Shown here: piece after piece, positions 35,594-44,142 of the stretch | How positions within the stretch are numbered: the stretch's first letter is position 1 | How the letters are laid out: the number at the start of each line of letters is the position of its first letter | Assembly: GCF_900199455.1 (NCBI RefSeq) | Contig: NZ_FZQR01000020.1 | Coordinates: 29,008 to 93,007, forward strand | DNA from: Mesorhizobium carmichaelinearum | Lineage (GTDB): Bacteria; Pseudomonadota; Alphaproteobacteria; Rhizobiales; Rhizobiaceae | Reading direction: 5' to 3' | Length of the DNA stretch: 64,000 nucleotides | The notes under the pieces: model-generated | Seen by the model: only the letters and a program-made list of their open reading frames with translations | What the model was told of the DNA's origin: nothing | Database searches by the model: none | Made by a program: the position numbers and the translations under genes

Positions 35594-36477
35594 CGTGAGA
35601 CATGTCGGCCACACAGCAACCTGCAACCGTCGAGATGGACCATGTCGATCTGGCCGCCGTCGTCGGCATAGACCACGCCGCGCTCGATCAGGTTCTGCAA
35701 CTCCCTGATGTTGCCCGGGTAGTCATATTTAAGCAGCACGTCGGTCGCCCGCCGCGTGAAGCCGCTGAGCGTGCGGCCATGCCTCTGGCAATAGAGCCGC
35801 AGGAAATGCGCCATCAGGAGCGGAATGTCGTCGCGCCGTTCGCGCAGTGGCGGAATGGTAATCGGAAACACACATAGCCGGAAGTAGAGATCGCTGCGGA
35901 AACGACCGGCCGCGACCTCAGCGGCCAGATCGACGTTGGACGCCGCGACCACGCGCACATCGACAGGGATAGAGCGCTGGCCGCCGACCCGTTCGACCGT
36001 GCGCTCCTGCAGCGCTCGCAATAGCTTGCCCTGGGCCGAGTAGGCAAGGGTAGAAGTCTCGTCGAGAAAGAGAGTGCCGCCGGAAGCCCTTTCGAAATAG
36101 CCTGCCCGCGATGCTGTGGCGCCAGTGAACGCGCCTTTTTCGACGCCGAAGAGTTCGGACTCGACGAGATTGTCCGGAATGGCGGCGCAGTTGATGGCGA
36201 TGAACGGCCGCGCCGCCCGCCGGCCCAGCGCATGAAGTTGTTGCGAGAACAGTTCCTTGCCGACGCCGGACTCGCCGCTGAACAGCACCGTGGCATCGGT
36301 GGCGGCAACCTTTTCGAGGAGGTGGCGGGTGCGCATGAACGCCGCCGAGACGCCGACCGCCACAGGATCGCCGTCCGCAGCTTTGGGTGGCTCGGATGTC
36401 GGTCGAAGCGACGGCACCGTGGCGTTGTACGTAGCAGAATATCGCCCGGATGGGTTGCCGTTCTGAATTCGGTCCAT
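35584..36477 (-). CDS. Chimera: type III effector N-terminus fused to a sigma54-activator AAA+ domain
   Basis: 297 residues from ATG 36477 (GGAG seven bases upstream). Residues 1-21 (MDRIQNGNPSGRYSATYNAT, V) are identical to the start of the protease effector at 43973, and the 233-bp block 36414-36646 including the tts box is a near-identical copy of 43910-44142. From residue ~35 it is a sigma54 activator AAA+ domain: Walker A GESGVGKE (68-75), GAFTGA (115-120), Walker B GGTLFLDE (133-140), arginine-finger region 192-200, sensor-2 YPGNIREL (253-260). The N-terminal sensor domain is replaced, and the C-terminal Fis-type DNA-binding domain is lost because the IS6 copy provides the TAA. Whether it is secreted, a dominant-negative regulator, or inert is unknown. 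Confidence 0.8.
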   Translation of the reverse strand: MDRIQNGNPSGRYSATYNATVPSLRPTSEPPKAADGDPVAVGVSAAFMRTRHLLEKVAATDATVLFSGESGVGKELFSQQLHALGRRAARPFIAINCAAIPDNLVESELFGVEKGAFTGATASRAGYFERASGGTLFLDETSTLAYSAQGKLLRALQERTVERVGGQRSIPVDVRVVAASNVDLAAEVAAGRFRSDLYFRLCVFPITIPPLRERRDDIPLLMAHFLRLYCQRHGRTLSGFTRRATDVLLKYDYPGNIRELQNLIERGVVYADDGGQIDMVHLDGCRLLCGRHVSRAS

Positions 36478-36646
36478 ATTCCAACTCCGGTTGGGGCCGG
36501 TTTGCAAATGCAGGCAGCCTCGTCCTCTCCCTACTAGTGTTACCTTTCGAGAGGCTGACGCGGGTTATAAAAGTCAGCCTTTCGCATTCTTGATTTTGCC
36601 GTGGGGTGCGTTGAGCGGCAGCCTCTACGCCAGACAGACCGTTGAC
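36414..36646. repeat. 233-bp duplication of the protease-effector promoter and 5' end
   Basis: Matches 43910-44142 with only a handful of substitutions (e.g. CAAATG/CAAACG, CCTTTCGC/CCTGTCGC). The left breakpoint is at codon 21 of the effector. The right breakpoint (after GTTGAC) coincides exactly with the IS6-family insertion point in the other copy. Confidence 0.9.
36530..36561 (-). promoter_or_regulatory. tts box upstream of the chimeric gene
   Basis: On the minus strand GCGTCAGCCTCTCGAAAGG then TAACACTAGTAGG, matching the TtsI-binding tts box core (GTCAG-TT-TCGAAAG). It ends ~55 bp before the chosen ATG. Duplicated, with the gene start, from the copy at 44026. Confidence 0.7.
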
Positions 36647-37020
36647 CCGTGCGGTCGAGTCCGCTTCGAACAAGTCTGAAATGCGGGGCGAATGTCCTGG
36701 ATCAACGAGCGGAGTTTTGCCGTCGAGTGGGAGGGTGCGGATCAACGTGACGTCGTATCGCGCCGGCATTGCAAAGGCGGGCATCGCCAAGTCAATCTAT
36801 GCGGAATTTTCTGTGACGAGGCGATCGGGCGGCATGGTTCGCCAGCACTTGGATCACCTCCATACCACGTTCCACCTGACATGAGCTCCGTCCGCTGATG
36901 GACAATCGGCGCCGTCCAATGTCCGACAATAGAGGTGGCTCGGTTTGTTTGGACAGGAATTCCCGATTTATAAGTGGAACACTGCCTCCGGTTAGGGGAC
37001 CATGAGGAATTGTGTGGCAG
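36647..37020. other. Scrambled region between duplication and transposase remnants
   Basis: No intact gene. The minus strand reads 'ARYDVTLIRTLPLDGKTPLV' then DPGHSPRISDLFEADS for about 50 residues, which looks like a coding remnant of unknown origin. The IS-end-like repeat copy B is at 36936-36990. Confidence 0.35.
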
Positions 37021-37371
37021 CTATGCCGCCGCCCGATTGCCGGCGTTTCGGTGATTATCGTTTGCCATGCCCGGATACCACCTTTCGAAGGTCGCCCGCA
37101 AAGAGCCGTCGAGGGTCTGCGTTCGGGTTTGCAACTGGAGATGCGCGCCTGTCCGGCTCCATTGCATCTGCTGTTTCTTGGCGAAACGCTTGCTGACGAC
37201 GGCGTTGACGGTCGCCTCGACGAGGACGGAGGATATCCGCTCTCCCCGTGGTTTGCGAAGCACATCCGTCAGGCGATCATCGATTTCGTCGGGCTGACGA
37301 AGGCGAACAATGTTGACAGTCTCGTTCATGGCGTATCGCTCTCCTTGAGAGGTTCTGGCAGGCTTCATCAC
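37021..37371 (-). pseudogene. Hybrid transposase remnant (IS256-type N-terminus joined to another transposase C-terminus)
   Basis: The frame starts near 37329 with MNETVNIVRLRQPDEIDDRL, the typical first residues of rhizobial IS256-family transposases. It then switches to 'VVSKRFAKKQQMQWSRTGAH' and 'SLRATFERWYPGM', the C-terminus of a different transposase whose family I cannot name. IS256 C-terminal sequence occurs separately at 37840-37987 on the other strand. Confidence 0.55.
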
Positions 37372-37424
37372 CCGCCTCGATACGGCCGCTCTTAAAAAAC
37401 CGTCATCACCCAGTTTCAGCCATA

Positions 37425-37632
37425 GCTCCGTGGTGGGGAGGCGGGTTAATCATCCAGCAGCCGCCGGAGTTCCCCTGGCTCGAATGCCACCATTGGTGGG
37501 GAGGCGGGTTCATGATCCAACAGCTGCCGGGGCCGCTCCTCGTGCGGCAATGGCCTCGTCAGTCGGTCTTGCAGCGCCTGCCGATCGGCGACGAGGTTGT
37601 CGAGGTGCAGCGGCTCGTGGTCCGGCCGCTCC
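37425..37632 (-). pseudogene. Duplicate 3' end of the C48 protease effector gene
   Basis: 208 bp matching 41208-41415 with a single visible mismatch (37618 region, CTCGTGG versus CTCGCGG). It encodes the last ~62 codons of the effector, beginning just upstream of the stop. The catalytic Cys region is not included. Together with 36414-36646 it shows that a second protease-effector gene once existed here. Confidence 0.85.
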
Positions 37633-37839
37633 TTCTCAGCGCAACCGGGCGAGTCGCAGGCTATCTACTAACACGAGCTCGCAGCTCAACGTACAAGATC
37701 GGCCTGCCCGCACCTTCGTGCTCCCGGTGCCTCTGTCCCGGATGGTCGCACCATACGCCGCAATCACGAAAACCGCAGCCGGACATCGGCACCGAGGTAC
37801 CGAACGGTGCGCACGAAGGGCTCCCTGTCGTCGAAGACC

Positions 37840-37987
37840 GCCAGATGATGGTCTTCAAGCTCGTCATGGCCGCCGCCAAATCCTGGCGTCGATTGAAGGA
37901 CAAAATCAGTTGCCGAAACTGCTCGCAGGTGCCAAGTTCCAGGATGGGATAGAGGTCATCGAAATGAAGCCGCAAAGCGCCGCGTGA
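37840..37987 (+). pseudogene. IS256-family transposase C-terminal fragment
   Basis: Reads, with a frameshift, 'MMVFKLVMAAAKSWRRLK' then (other frame) 'GQNQLPKLLAGAKFQDGIEV' IEM, the conserved end of IS256-type transposases. The sequence between 37633 and 37840 also looks like decayed transposase. No ends identified. Confidence 0.6.
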
Positions 37988-38128
37988 TCAACCCCGTCAC
38001 CCAAAATTCTAGCATAGCTCCGCGACTTACCAGGGCGAATTGAGAATTGGCGAGGGCGAGCAAACCAAGACCCGGCGCGAGCCCGGGGTCAGATCGAGAT
38101 AGGGGTTGCGACCATGCACTCTTCTGTA

Positions 38129-38160
38129 CGTCAGCTTGTTGTCAGCTCGCTCGCTTACCC
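38129..38160 (+). promoter_or_regulatory. tts box upstream of nopP
   Basis: CGTCAGCTTGTTGTCAGCTC then GCTCGCTTACCC. The half GTCAGCTTGT-TCAGCT matches the tts box, with TTGTCAG in place of the canonical TCGAAAG. It ends 50 bp before the start codon of the NopP-type effector. Confidence 0.65.
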
Positions 38161-38210
38161 TGCTAACAGGTCTTAAGTAGACCGATATTGACTACAGTGC
38201 AGCACTGTCG

Positions 38211-39080
38211 ATGGAGAGCGATCGCGTGTATAGCAGAATCACTGGTTCATCCAGCCAACCTACAAGCCCAGGCCATGCCGATGAATCGGAGCAGGCAGCA
38301 GATAAACAGAGGTTTACGGAATCGCTTACAGGCGCGGGGACTAGTTCGTCGTCGGCGACGCGGCCGTATTCCCTCACCCCCGAACCTCCTATCTACGAGA
38401 TGGATAGTGATGAGTTCAGGCAAGAGTTGAGGGACTTCTATGGTGTCGATGTCAAGCACATAGCCGATAATCCTCAAGAGTACTCGGATTTCGTGTCATC
38501 AAAAGCCGAGCGCACTGCAATTGTCGCTAGAGCAGGTGCGACCGTAGATGACGAGGCGGGTTCGAAGTACTTCAGCTACCAGTTGGGCGATAAGAGCGTC
38601 GGGCTCCTAAGGACGGACCCAGGATTCCGCATCAAAGGGGAAGAGTGGCAGAAGGAATACTTTCCGGACCGAAAAAACATTTCATCGGTCGTGGCCCTTC
38701 GAGTTGCGCACCCGCTCGTTGAGAACGCCGGCGATGTTCTGCTCGAACATCAACTTCGGCTCGACGGCAAGAAGCCTTTGATCATGTCACGTCCTGCTAA
38801 CGATGCCGCAAAGCCCCGTCTGGAGCAGATGGGCTTTGTTGACGTGGGGGAGAACCAGTTCGTGCTTGACCCTAGACGGTCCGATAAGTGGACGATGAAC
38901 AACGATGGTGAATGGCAGCGGGCAGACAAGCCTCGACTGTATCTTCAAGCCGAGAGCGAGGATCCCGTTGATCGAAGTAGCAACGAAAACGAAGGATATG
39001 TCGAGACAGATTCGTCCGGCGATGATCCTTCTTGGTACTTGGAGCGGGCGCTCAATTTCCGCGGAGGACCGGCCGACTGA
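38211..39080 (+). CDS. nopP: NopP-type type III effector
   Basis: 289 residues. The N-terminus is Ser/Thr/Pro-rich and disordered (MESDRVYSRITGSSSQPTSP), as expected for a type III secretion signal. The conserved core follows: 'RQELRDFYGVDVKHIADNPQ', 'KYFSYQLGDKSVGLLRTDPG', 'VAHPLVENAGDVLLEHQLRL', 'LEQMGFVDVGENQFVLDP' and 'DKWTMNNDGEWQRADKPRLY'. This is the pattern of NopP, a rhizobial effector that is phosphorylated in plant cells and can determine host compatibility. Parts of the core resemble a GNAT fold. A tts box lies 50 bp upstream. IS debris on both sides indicates it survived extensive rearrangement. Confidence 0.85.
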   Translation: MESDRVYSRITGSSSQPTSPGHADESEQAADKQRFTESLTGAGTSSSSATRPYSLTPEPPIYEMDSDEFRQELRDFYGVDVKHIADNPQEYSDFVSSKAERTAIVARAGATVDDEAGSKYFSYQLGDKSVGLLRTDPGFRIKGEEWQKEYFPDRKNISSVVALRVAHPLVENAGDVLLEHQLRLDGKKPLIMSRPANDAAKPRLEQMGFVDVGENQFVLDPRRSDKWTMNNDGEWQRADKPRLYLQAESEDPVDRSSNENEGYVETDSSGDDPSWYLERALNFRGGPAD

Positions 39081-39285
39081 GATTCTCGATAGACGGAACG
39101 GAACGTGCATGAAGGCTATCATGTTTCGTGTCCCGCGTGCCGGGCGCGAAGGGGATAACCGAAGCGATTCGTACCGAATGTGAGGGGCGTCAAATTGAAG
39201 AGCTGGAGCAGTGCAGTTCGAGACCAATCGGGGCATCATCATGGCACCGATGCGGCGGGTCAGGTTCAATCCGATGTCCCGCATG

Positions 39286-39336
39286 GGCATTGTAAACTTA
39301 GCGACGACCGGCACAGAGCCGTCTGCGGCTCTCTAG
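39286..39336. mobile_element. Isolated 51-bp end of the IS6-family element
   Basis: GGCATTGTAAACTTAGCGAC through to CTCTAG is identical to the first 51 bp of copy 2 at 34776. The rest of the element is absent; the IS701-family element starts at the CTAG. Confidence 0.85.
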
Positions 39337-40866
39337 TACTACTGCGTCATAAATTGCGAGCCTGACGCGGACGGTCCATTGGCCTTATGCAGCACGGACA
39401 TCGTTGCAGACGGTTGGCCAGGGCGACAGTCAGGCGTCGCCTGAGGGTTGGGATCGAGGTCGGGACGTGCCGCTCTGGTCGGATCGGAGGATCTGCGGGT
39501 TCGATAACCGTCGGGAAGACGAGGTGTTTGGCGGCCCTGGGCGCGAGTTGGAGTTGAGGGGGGAATCGTCTCCCTCAGAGAGACCAAGAAGCCATAGGCG
39601 GCGATACAGAGGCTGGCGTGGTGGTGGAAGCCGCGCCACCCTCGGCCTTCGTAGTGGCCCAGTCCCAGTTCCTGCTTGAGTTCCTGATAGTCTCGCTCGA
39701 TCCGCCAACGCAGCTTGGCGGCGTCGACCAACTGGGTGATCGTAGCGTCGGCCGGCAAGGTGGAGAGCCAATACTTGCTCGGCTCGACCTCGCCTTCAGT
39801 CCACTCGATCAGGAGCCACTCTTCGGCGTGAGCCTCGGGCCGATTGTAGTCCCTGGATGTCGGCCGCAAGCGCACGGCGGCAAAGCGGGAATTGAGCTCG
39901 GTGTTGGTTCCTTCACGCCAGGCCATCGTGCGCCAAGGCTCGGCGTCGAGCTCCTCGGCCATGGCCTTGGCCGAGATTGGCTTGTGATTGTCGGTTCGGC
40001 CAACTCGAGACGGCGGCCGGCCTCTTCCTCTCCAAGGCTTGGGCGGCAGCGAGCTCTCGCCTGGGCGCCAGACGCTGAGTGTGGGCTGAACGCCGACAAC
40101 ATAGGTCAGACCGAGCTCGGACAGGCCCGCGCGGAAACCGCCGTCGGCGCCATATCCGGCGTCGGCGAGAACCACGCCGGGCGCGACGCCTTCGGCCTTG
40201 GCCGTCCTGATCTGCTCGAGCGCGATCTGCGGCTTGGTCGGAACGTGATCTCCGCCGGAATCTTGGCCTTCTTGCGTTGTTCCGGATCCTCCGCCCAGCT
40301 GTGCGGGAGATACAATTCATAGGCGATCGGAAGCGAGGCTGCGTCATTTGCGATCGATAGGCTAACCGCAATCTGACAGTTGTCCTGCTTGCCCAACTGG
40401 CCGCAATACTGGCGCGCTACGCCAACCGAGTGCTTGCCCTTCTTAGGAAAGCCGGTGTCGTCGACGATCCACGCCCGGATCGGTCCACGCTGCTCGATCC
40501 GAGGAAGAACCCAGTCGCCAACCCGCGCCAGCAAGGCCGCGTCCGACCACGGCGCCTGTCCCACGAAATGCAGCAGAGACTGATGCTTGGCCGACACCCG
40601 CGACGGCGCCGTGACGGCCGCCAACGGCTCCACGCTCTTGCGCTCTATCGGCATCAGAAGTCCGAGGCAATAATCCTTCAGCGGCTCAGCTCGGTCGGCG
40701 TGGCCGATCACCCCGATCAAAGCATCGACATAGGCGTCGAACGCGGCTTCACTCTCGGCTGTCCAGTCGGGCATGGCGGGCGCTTCCCTGATCACGAAGC
40801 AGCACCCTAACAAATCCGAGACCAGCGCGAATCCCCCCGCAGCCGCGACTTTCTGACTCAGTAAGA
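39337..40866 (-). mobile_element. IS701-family insertion sequence, transposase frameshifted
   Basis: The transposase spans 40774 down to 39339: 'MPDWTAESEAAFDAYVDALI', 'RVSAKHQSLLHFVGQAPWSD', 'AWIVDDTGFPKKGKHSVGVA' (first DDE Asp), and in the next frame 'VVLADAGYGADGGFR' and 'WRIERDYQELKQELGLGHYE'. One base is missing at about 40240 ('TFR|TKPQIALEQ'), separating the two halves. The imperfect inverted ends TACTGCGTCATAAATTGCG (39340) and the reversed TACTGAGTCAGAAAGTCGCG (ending ~40864) are flanked by CTAG and TTAG, the YTAR-type target of this family. The flanks are not an identical duplication. Confidence 0.82.
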
Positions 40867-40989
40867 TTAGGCGGCAACCCTTCATCTCGGATGCAGCCCC
40901 ATTCTTTGCCTCTGCCCAACGGACGCCTAACTTTTTTCGGGAAACACGCTGAGTTCGGTCCCTTGCGCTCGCTTCGTCCTTCGGATGTG

Positions 40990-41186
40990 GCCCGCCTCGA
41001 TGCCCATCAGCGCATCGATGCCTTGCACTTGTGCGCGTACGGCCTGTGGGACTGGGACATGGTGCGCGGCAAGATGTACTGGTCGCGCTCCATGTATGAC
41101 ATGCTCGACTACCGGCCTTGCCTGCGACACCATGCTGTCCTTCGGCGAGGTCGACGAGATCATCCACGAAGACGACGGTGACCTAA
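40990..41186 (+). pseudogene. PAS-domain sensor protein fragment, frameshifted
   Basis: 'RIDALHLCAYGLWDWDMVRG' and 'KMYWSRSMYDMLDYRPC' read in one frame. After a shift at about 41119, 'DTMLSFGEVDEIIHEDDGDL' continues in another. This is the start of a PAS domain as found in sensor kinases or diguanylate cyclase-type proteins. It is bounded by the IS701-family element and by the duplicated 3' end of the protease effector. Confidence 0.6.
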
Positions 41187-41228
41187 AGTACCCATGCCCA
41201 ATAGTGCGCTCCGTGGTGGGGAGGCGGG

Positions 41229-43973
41229 TTAATCATCCAGCAGCCGCCGGAGTTCCCCTGGCTCGAATGCCACCATTGGTGGGGAGGCGGGTTCATGATC
41301 CAACAGCTGCCGGGGCCGCTCCTCGTGCGGCAATGGCCTCGTCAGTCGGTCTTGCAGCGCCTGCCGATCGGCGACGAGGTTGTCGAGGTGCAGCGGCTCG
41401 CGGTCCGGCCGCTCCCCGTCGAGCAATCGCCCAACCAGCGCCCACGTGCTGTCCAACACAAAGACACCGCAATCATAATCGTTCGACTGTCGGGGCATGC
41501 GGGCTGGCGCCAAGGTGGCGTTCAGCAGTCCTGCGAGCTGTTTTGCAGGAACGTCGTTGTATCCCTCTCGCTGGAGGGAGTCGTAGTGATAGGCCAACCG
41601 CGTTTCCGGTTTGCGGCGATCAACGAGCAGCAGCGACCAATGGGTGCCGGGGGTAGTAGGAGTGCCATTGTTCACTGGAAGGAACAGAAAGTCGGCTGGC
41701 GCGTCATTTTGATTATAGATGGACTGCAATGTGTCGCGCGCGTCTTGCGGCGCCATGTGACGCAGTAGATGGGAGACCGACGGATCCACCAGCCGTGTCC
41801 TGGCGGCGAGCGTCGGATCGGTTGTCTGCAGCTCCTCCTCCAGCAATTGGTAATCCCTCTGGATATGGGCGTCGCTCAGCCACTCGGTGGCGTCGAGCAC
41901 CGACCCGTTGGGGACATTGGACGAGGCTGTCGTATCGAGCGCCCCGATGTGAGTGTTGGAGGAACTGGTCGTTAGCGTCGTCACATCAACCAGTGGAAGG
42001 CCACGGTAGCTGTCTGGCAGCCTAGGGATTACTGGCGAGGCGGGTTGGGGAGCTCTTGCCGGTCGCGATGGCGCAGCTTCACTCATCGGCGAAAGTCGAC
42101 CGCGGTGGACGGGCCGAAAGTCATCGGGCCCTCCCGTCCCCGCGACGGCGGACCCTGTCGCTTGCATCATGGGCTGCCACTCCGACTCGCGGAGCATTTG
42201 CCCGCGCGGACGCACGGGTGCAGAATGAGCATCGTCGCGTAAGTCGGACGGTGTGGGCGCATTCAGATCAACAAAAGACTGAAGACCGCCGAACGTGTTG
42301 GAGCGAGCCCTGACAGGGGGCGCTGGCGCAAAGTGAGCATCGTCGCGTAAGTCGGACGGTGTGGGCGCATTCAGATCAACAAAAGACTGAAGACCGCCGA
42401 ACGTGTTGGAGCGAGCCCTGACAGGGGGCGCTGGCGCAAAGTGAGCATCGTCGCGTAAGTCGGACGGTGTGGGCGCATTCAGATCAACAAAAGACTGAAG
42501 GCCGCCGAACGTGTTGGAGCGAGCCCTGATAGGGGGCGCTGCCACAAAGTGAGCATCGTCACGCAAAACAGGGGCAATATGGCGCCCAGATCCCAACTTT
42601 CCGACGCCCGATTTCCCCAGATCCAGCGCCTTGTGGTTAAGGCGATCAGAAATGCCTATCTTACCGTTTTTGTCTAGGTAATCATTGAAAGGTTTAAGAG
42701 CAGATGTATACCTCATTGACTTAGCTTGGTCGACGTTCTTCGCAGAGGGAGTTGCATTGTACTGTTTGATGACGGCTTCGTCTTGGGAATTGGAATTGCG
42801 GAGCAAGCGACCTACGACTGGCAGTGAGCCGCCGGCCGCCGCAATCTTCAGATGATGCATGGGCACTTTGAGGGAGGGACCACCCGATCCCTCGTACTGC
42901 TTCAGATCCTGGTTCAGCGATCTCTCGTCCAGGCGAGTAGCAAAGCCGTGTTTTCCGTTGGCAACGAGCCAGCGAGCGAAGTTCAAAAGAGGATTTACAT
43001 TGACCTTGAAGGTGGTCTCCGCGACCTTGCCCTTGCGGAGCGCTGATTCCAGCACCCCGATAAGGGACGCATCTTCGGCATAAAGAGCACGTTTGTTGCC
43101 ACCCACGGTAACCAATGCTGCAGACTGGGTCGCGTTGTTCAGTTTGATGAGGGGTTCGTCACAGGAATGCGGATTCCGGAAAGAGCGACCTACAATTGGC
43201 ACGCCGCCGGCCTCCGCAGTCTTGAGATGGCGCAGCGGCGCTTCGAGGGACGGACCACACGATCCCTCGTACTGATTCAAATCCTGTTTCAGCGACGTCT
43301 CGCCAAGGCGAGTAGAAAGGCCCTGCTTTCCGTTGACAGCAAGCCAACGAGCGAAGCGCAAAAGAGGATTTACATTGAGTTTGACGGTGCCCTCCCCGAC
43401 CTTGCCCTTGCGGAGCGCTGATTCCAGCACCCCGATAAGGGACGCATCTTCGGAATAAAGAGCACGTTTGTTGCCACCCACGGTAACCAGTGTTGAATTC
43501 TGGGTCGCATTGGTAGGACGCTTGAAGCCGTCAAGATCTTTGTTCGGCGCGTCAGAGTTTTTGATTCGCTCCCGCCTGATCTGCACTTCGTTGATAGCGG
43601 GCAGCAGCGAGGTGGCGGCCTGCGGATTGTTTAGTGTCCTTTGCCTCTTCGCCGGTGCGCCATACTCATCGCCCCGATCCGCGGCACTACCCAAAGGTTG
43701 TTCCTCAGCGAAACTTTGCAGGGGCAATTGTGCCGTCGGCTCTAATGGCGACCGCGAATTGCCCTTCCTTGGGCGCCAAGTCCTCACTCCAATGCGCTGG
43801 TCTTGAGAGACATCAAGGATCTGGCTAGGGTGGGCAACTGCGGCATCGACATTTGGCACGTCGCGCAAGTGCTGCTCAAATGCTGCTTGCTCTTGCTTTG
43901 GCCGCTGTTGCACCGTGGCGTTGTACGTAGCAGAATATCGCCCGGATGGGTTGCCGTTCTGAATTCGGTCCAT
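41229..43973 (-). CDS. C48 (Ulp1-like) SUMO-protease type III effector, NopD/XopD class
   Basis: 914 residues from ATG 43973 (GGAG seven bases upstream; the longer frame would need a TTG without a ribosome site). The N-terminus is disordered. Two ~127-residue repeats follow ('VTVGGNKRALYAEDASLIGV', 'LLNFARWLVANGKHGFATRL') plus a degenerate third, then three exact 36-residue repeats (see 42235-42558). The C-terminal peptidase has the C48 catalytic set: His in 'GTHWSLLLVDRR' (~778), Asp in 'YHYDSLQREG' (~798), Gln in 'RQSNDYDCGVFVL' (~829) and Cys (~835). Such effectors enter plant nuclei and cleave SUMO conjugates. A tts box lies upstream. A copy of its 5' and 3' ends occurs at 36414 and 37425. 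Confidence 0.88.
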   Translation of the reverse strand: MDRIQNGNPSGRYSATYNATVQQRPKQEQAAFEQHLRDVPNVDAAVAHPSQILDVSQDQRIGVRTWRPRKGNSRSPLEPTAQLPLQSFAEEQPLGSAADRGDEYGAPAKRQRTLNNPQAATSLLPAINEVQIRRERIKNSDAPNKDLDGFKRPTNATQNSTLVTVGGNKRALYSEDASLIGVLESALRKGKVGEGTVKLNVNPLLRFARWLAVNGKQGLSTRLGETSLKQDLNQYEGSCGPSLEAPLRHLKTAEAGGVPIVGRSFRNPHSCDEPLIKLNNATQSAALVTVGGNKRALYAEDASLIGVLESALRKGKVAETTFKVNVNPLLNFARWLVANGKHGFATRLDERSLNQDLKQYEGSGGPSLKVPMHHLKIAAAGGSLPVVGRLLRNSNSQDEAVIKQYNATPSAKNVDQAKSMRYTSALKPFNDYLDKNGKIGISDRLNHKALDLGKSGVGKLGSGRHIAPVLRDDAHFVAAPPIRARSNTFGGLQSFVDLNAPTPSDLRDDAHFAPAPPVRARSNTFGGLQSFVDLNAPTPSDLRDDAHFAPAPPVRARSNTFGGLQSFVDLNAPTPSDLRDDAHSAPVRPRGQMLRESEWQPMMQATGSAVAGTGGPDDFRPVHRGRLSPMSEAAPSRPARAPQPASPVIPRLPDSYRGLPLVDVTTLTTSSSNTHIGALDTTASSNVPNGSVLDATEWLSDAHIQRDYQLLEEELQTTDPTLAARTRLVDPSVSHLLRHMAPQDARDTLQSIYNQNDAPADFLFLPVNNGTPTTPGTHWSLLLVDRRKPETRLAYHYDSLQREGYNDVPAKQLAGLLNATLAPARMPRQSNDYDCGVFVLDSTWALVGRLLDGERPDREPLHLDNLVADRQALQDRLTRPLPHEERPRQLLDHEPASPPMVAFEPGELRRLLDD
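42235..42558 (-). repeat. Three tandem 108-bp repeats in the protease effector
   Basis: Each unit encodes 36 residues including 'RARSNTFGGLQSFVDLNAPT' and PSDLRDDAH. The units are almost identical at DNA level, so the expansion is recent or kept homogeneous. The core VDLNAPTP resembles, but does not exactly match, the plant-type EAR repression motif DLNxxP. Confidence 0.9.
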
Positions 43974-44025
43974 ATTCCAACTCCGGTTGGGGCCGGTTTG
44001 CAAACGCAGGCAGCCTCATCCTCTT

Positions 44026-44057
44026 CCTACTAGTGTTACCTTTCGAGAGGCTGACGC
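44026..44057 (-). promoter_or_regulatory. tts box upstream of the C48 protease effector
   Basis: Minus strand GCGTCAGCCTCTCGAAAGG then TAACACTAGTAGG; matches the tts box core GTCAG-TCGAAAG. About 55 bp before ATG 43973. Confidence 0.75.
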
Positions 44058-44142
44058 GGGTTATAAAAGTCAGCCTGTCGCATTTTTGATTTTGCCGTGG
44101 GGTGCGTTGAGCGGCAGCCTCTACGCCAGACAGACCGTTGAC

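Noticed and set aside
38787..39314. Minus-strand open frame opposite nopP
   Set aside because: Antisense to a well-supported effector gene with its own tts box; no motifs.
39339..40774. Two separate genes in the IS701-family element
   Set aside because: Both frames are halves of one transposase separated by a single-base deletion near 40240.
42235..42558. CRISPR or regulatory repeat array
   Set aside because: Units are contiguous, 108 bp, in frame inside a long coding sequence.
43974..44003. TTG start ten codons upstream for the protease effector and the chimera
   Set aside because: No ribosome site; GGAG sits correctly before the ATG at 43973 and at 36477.
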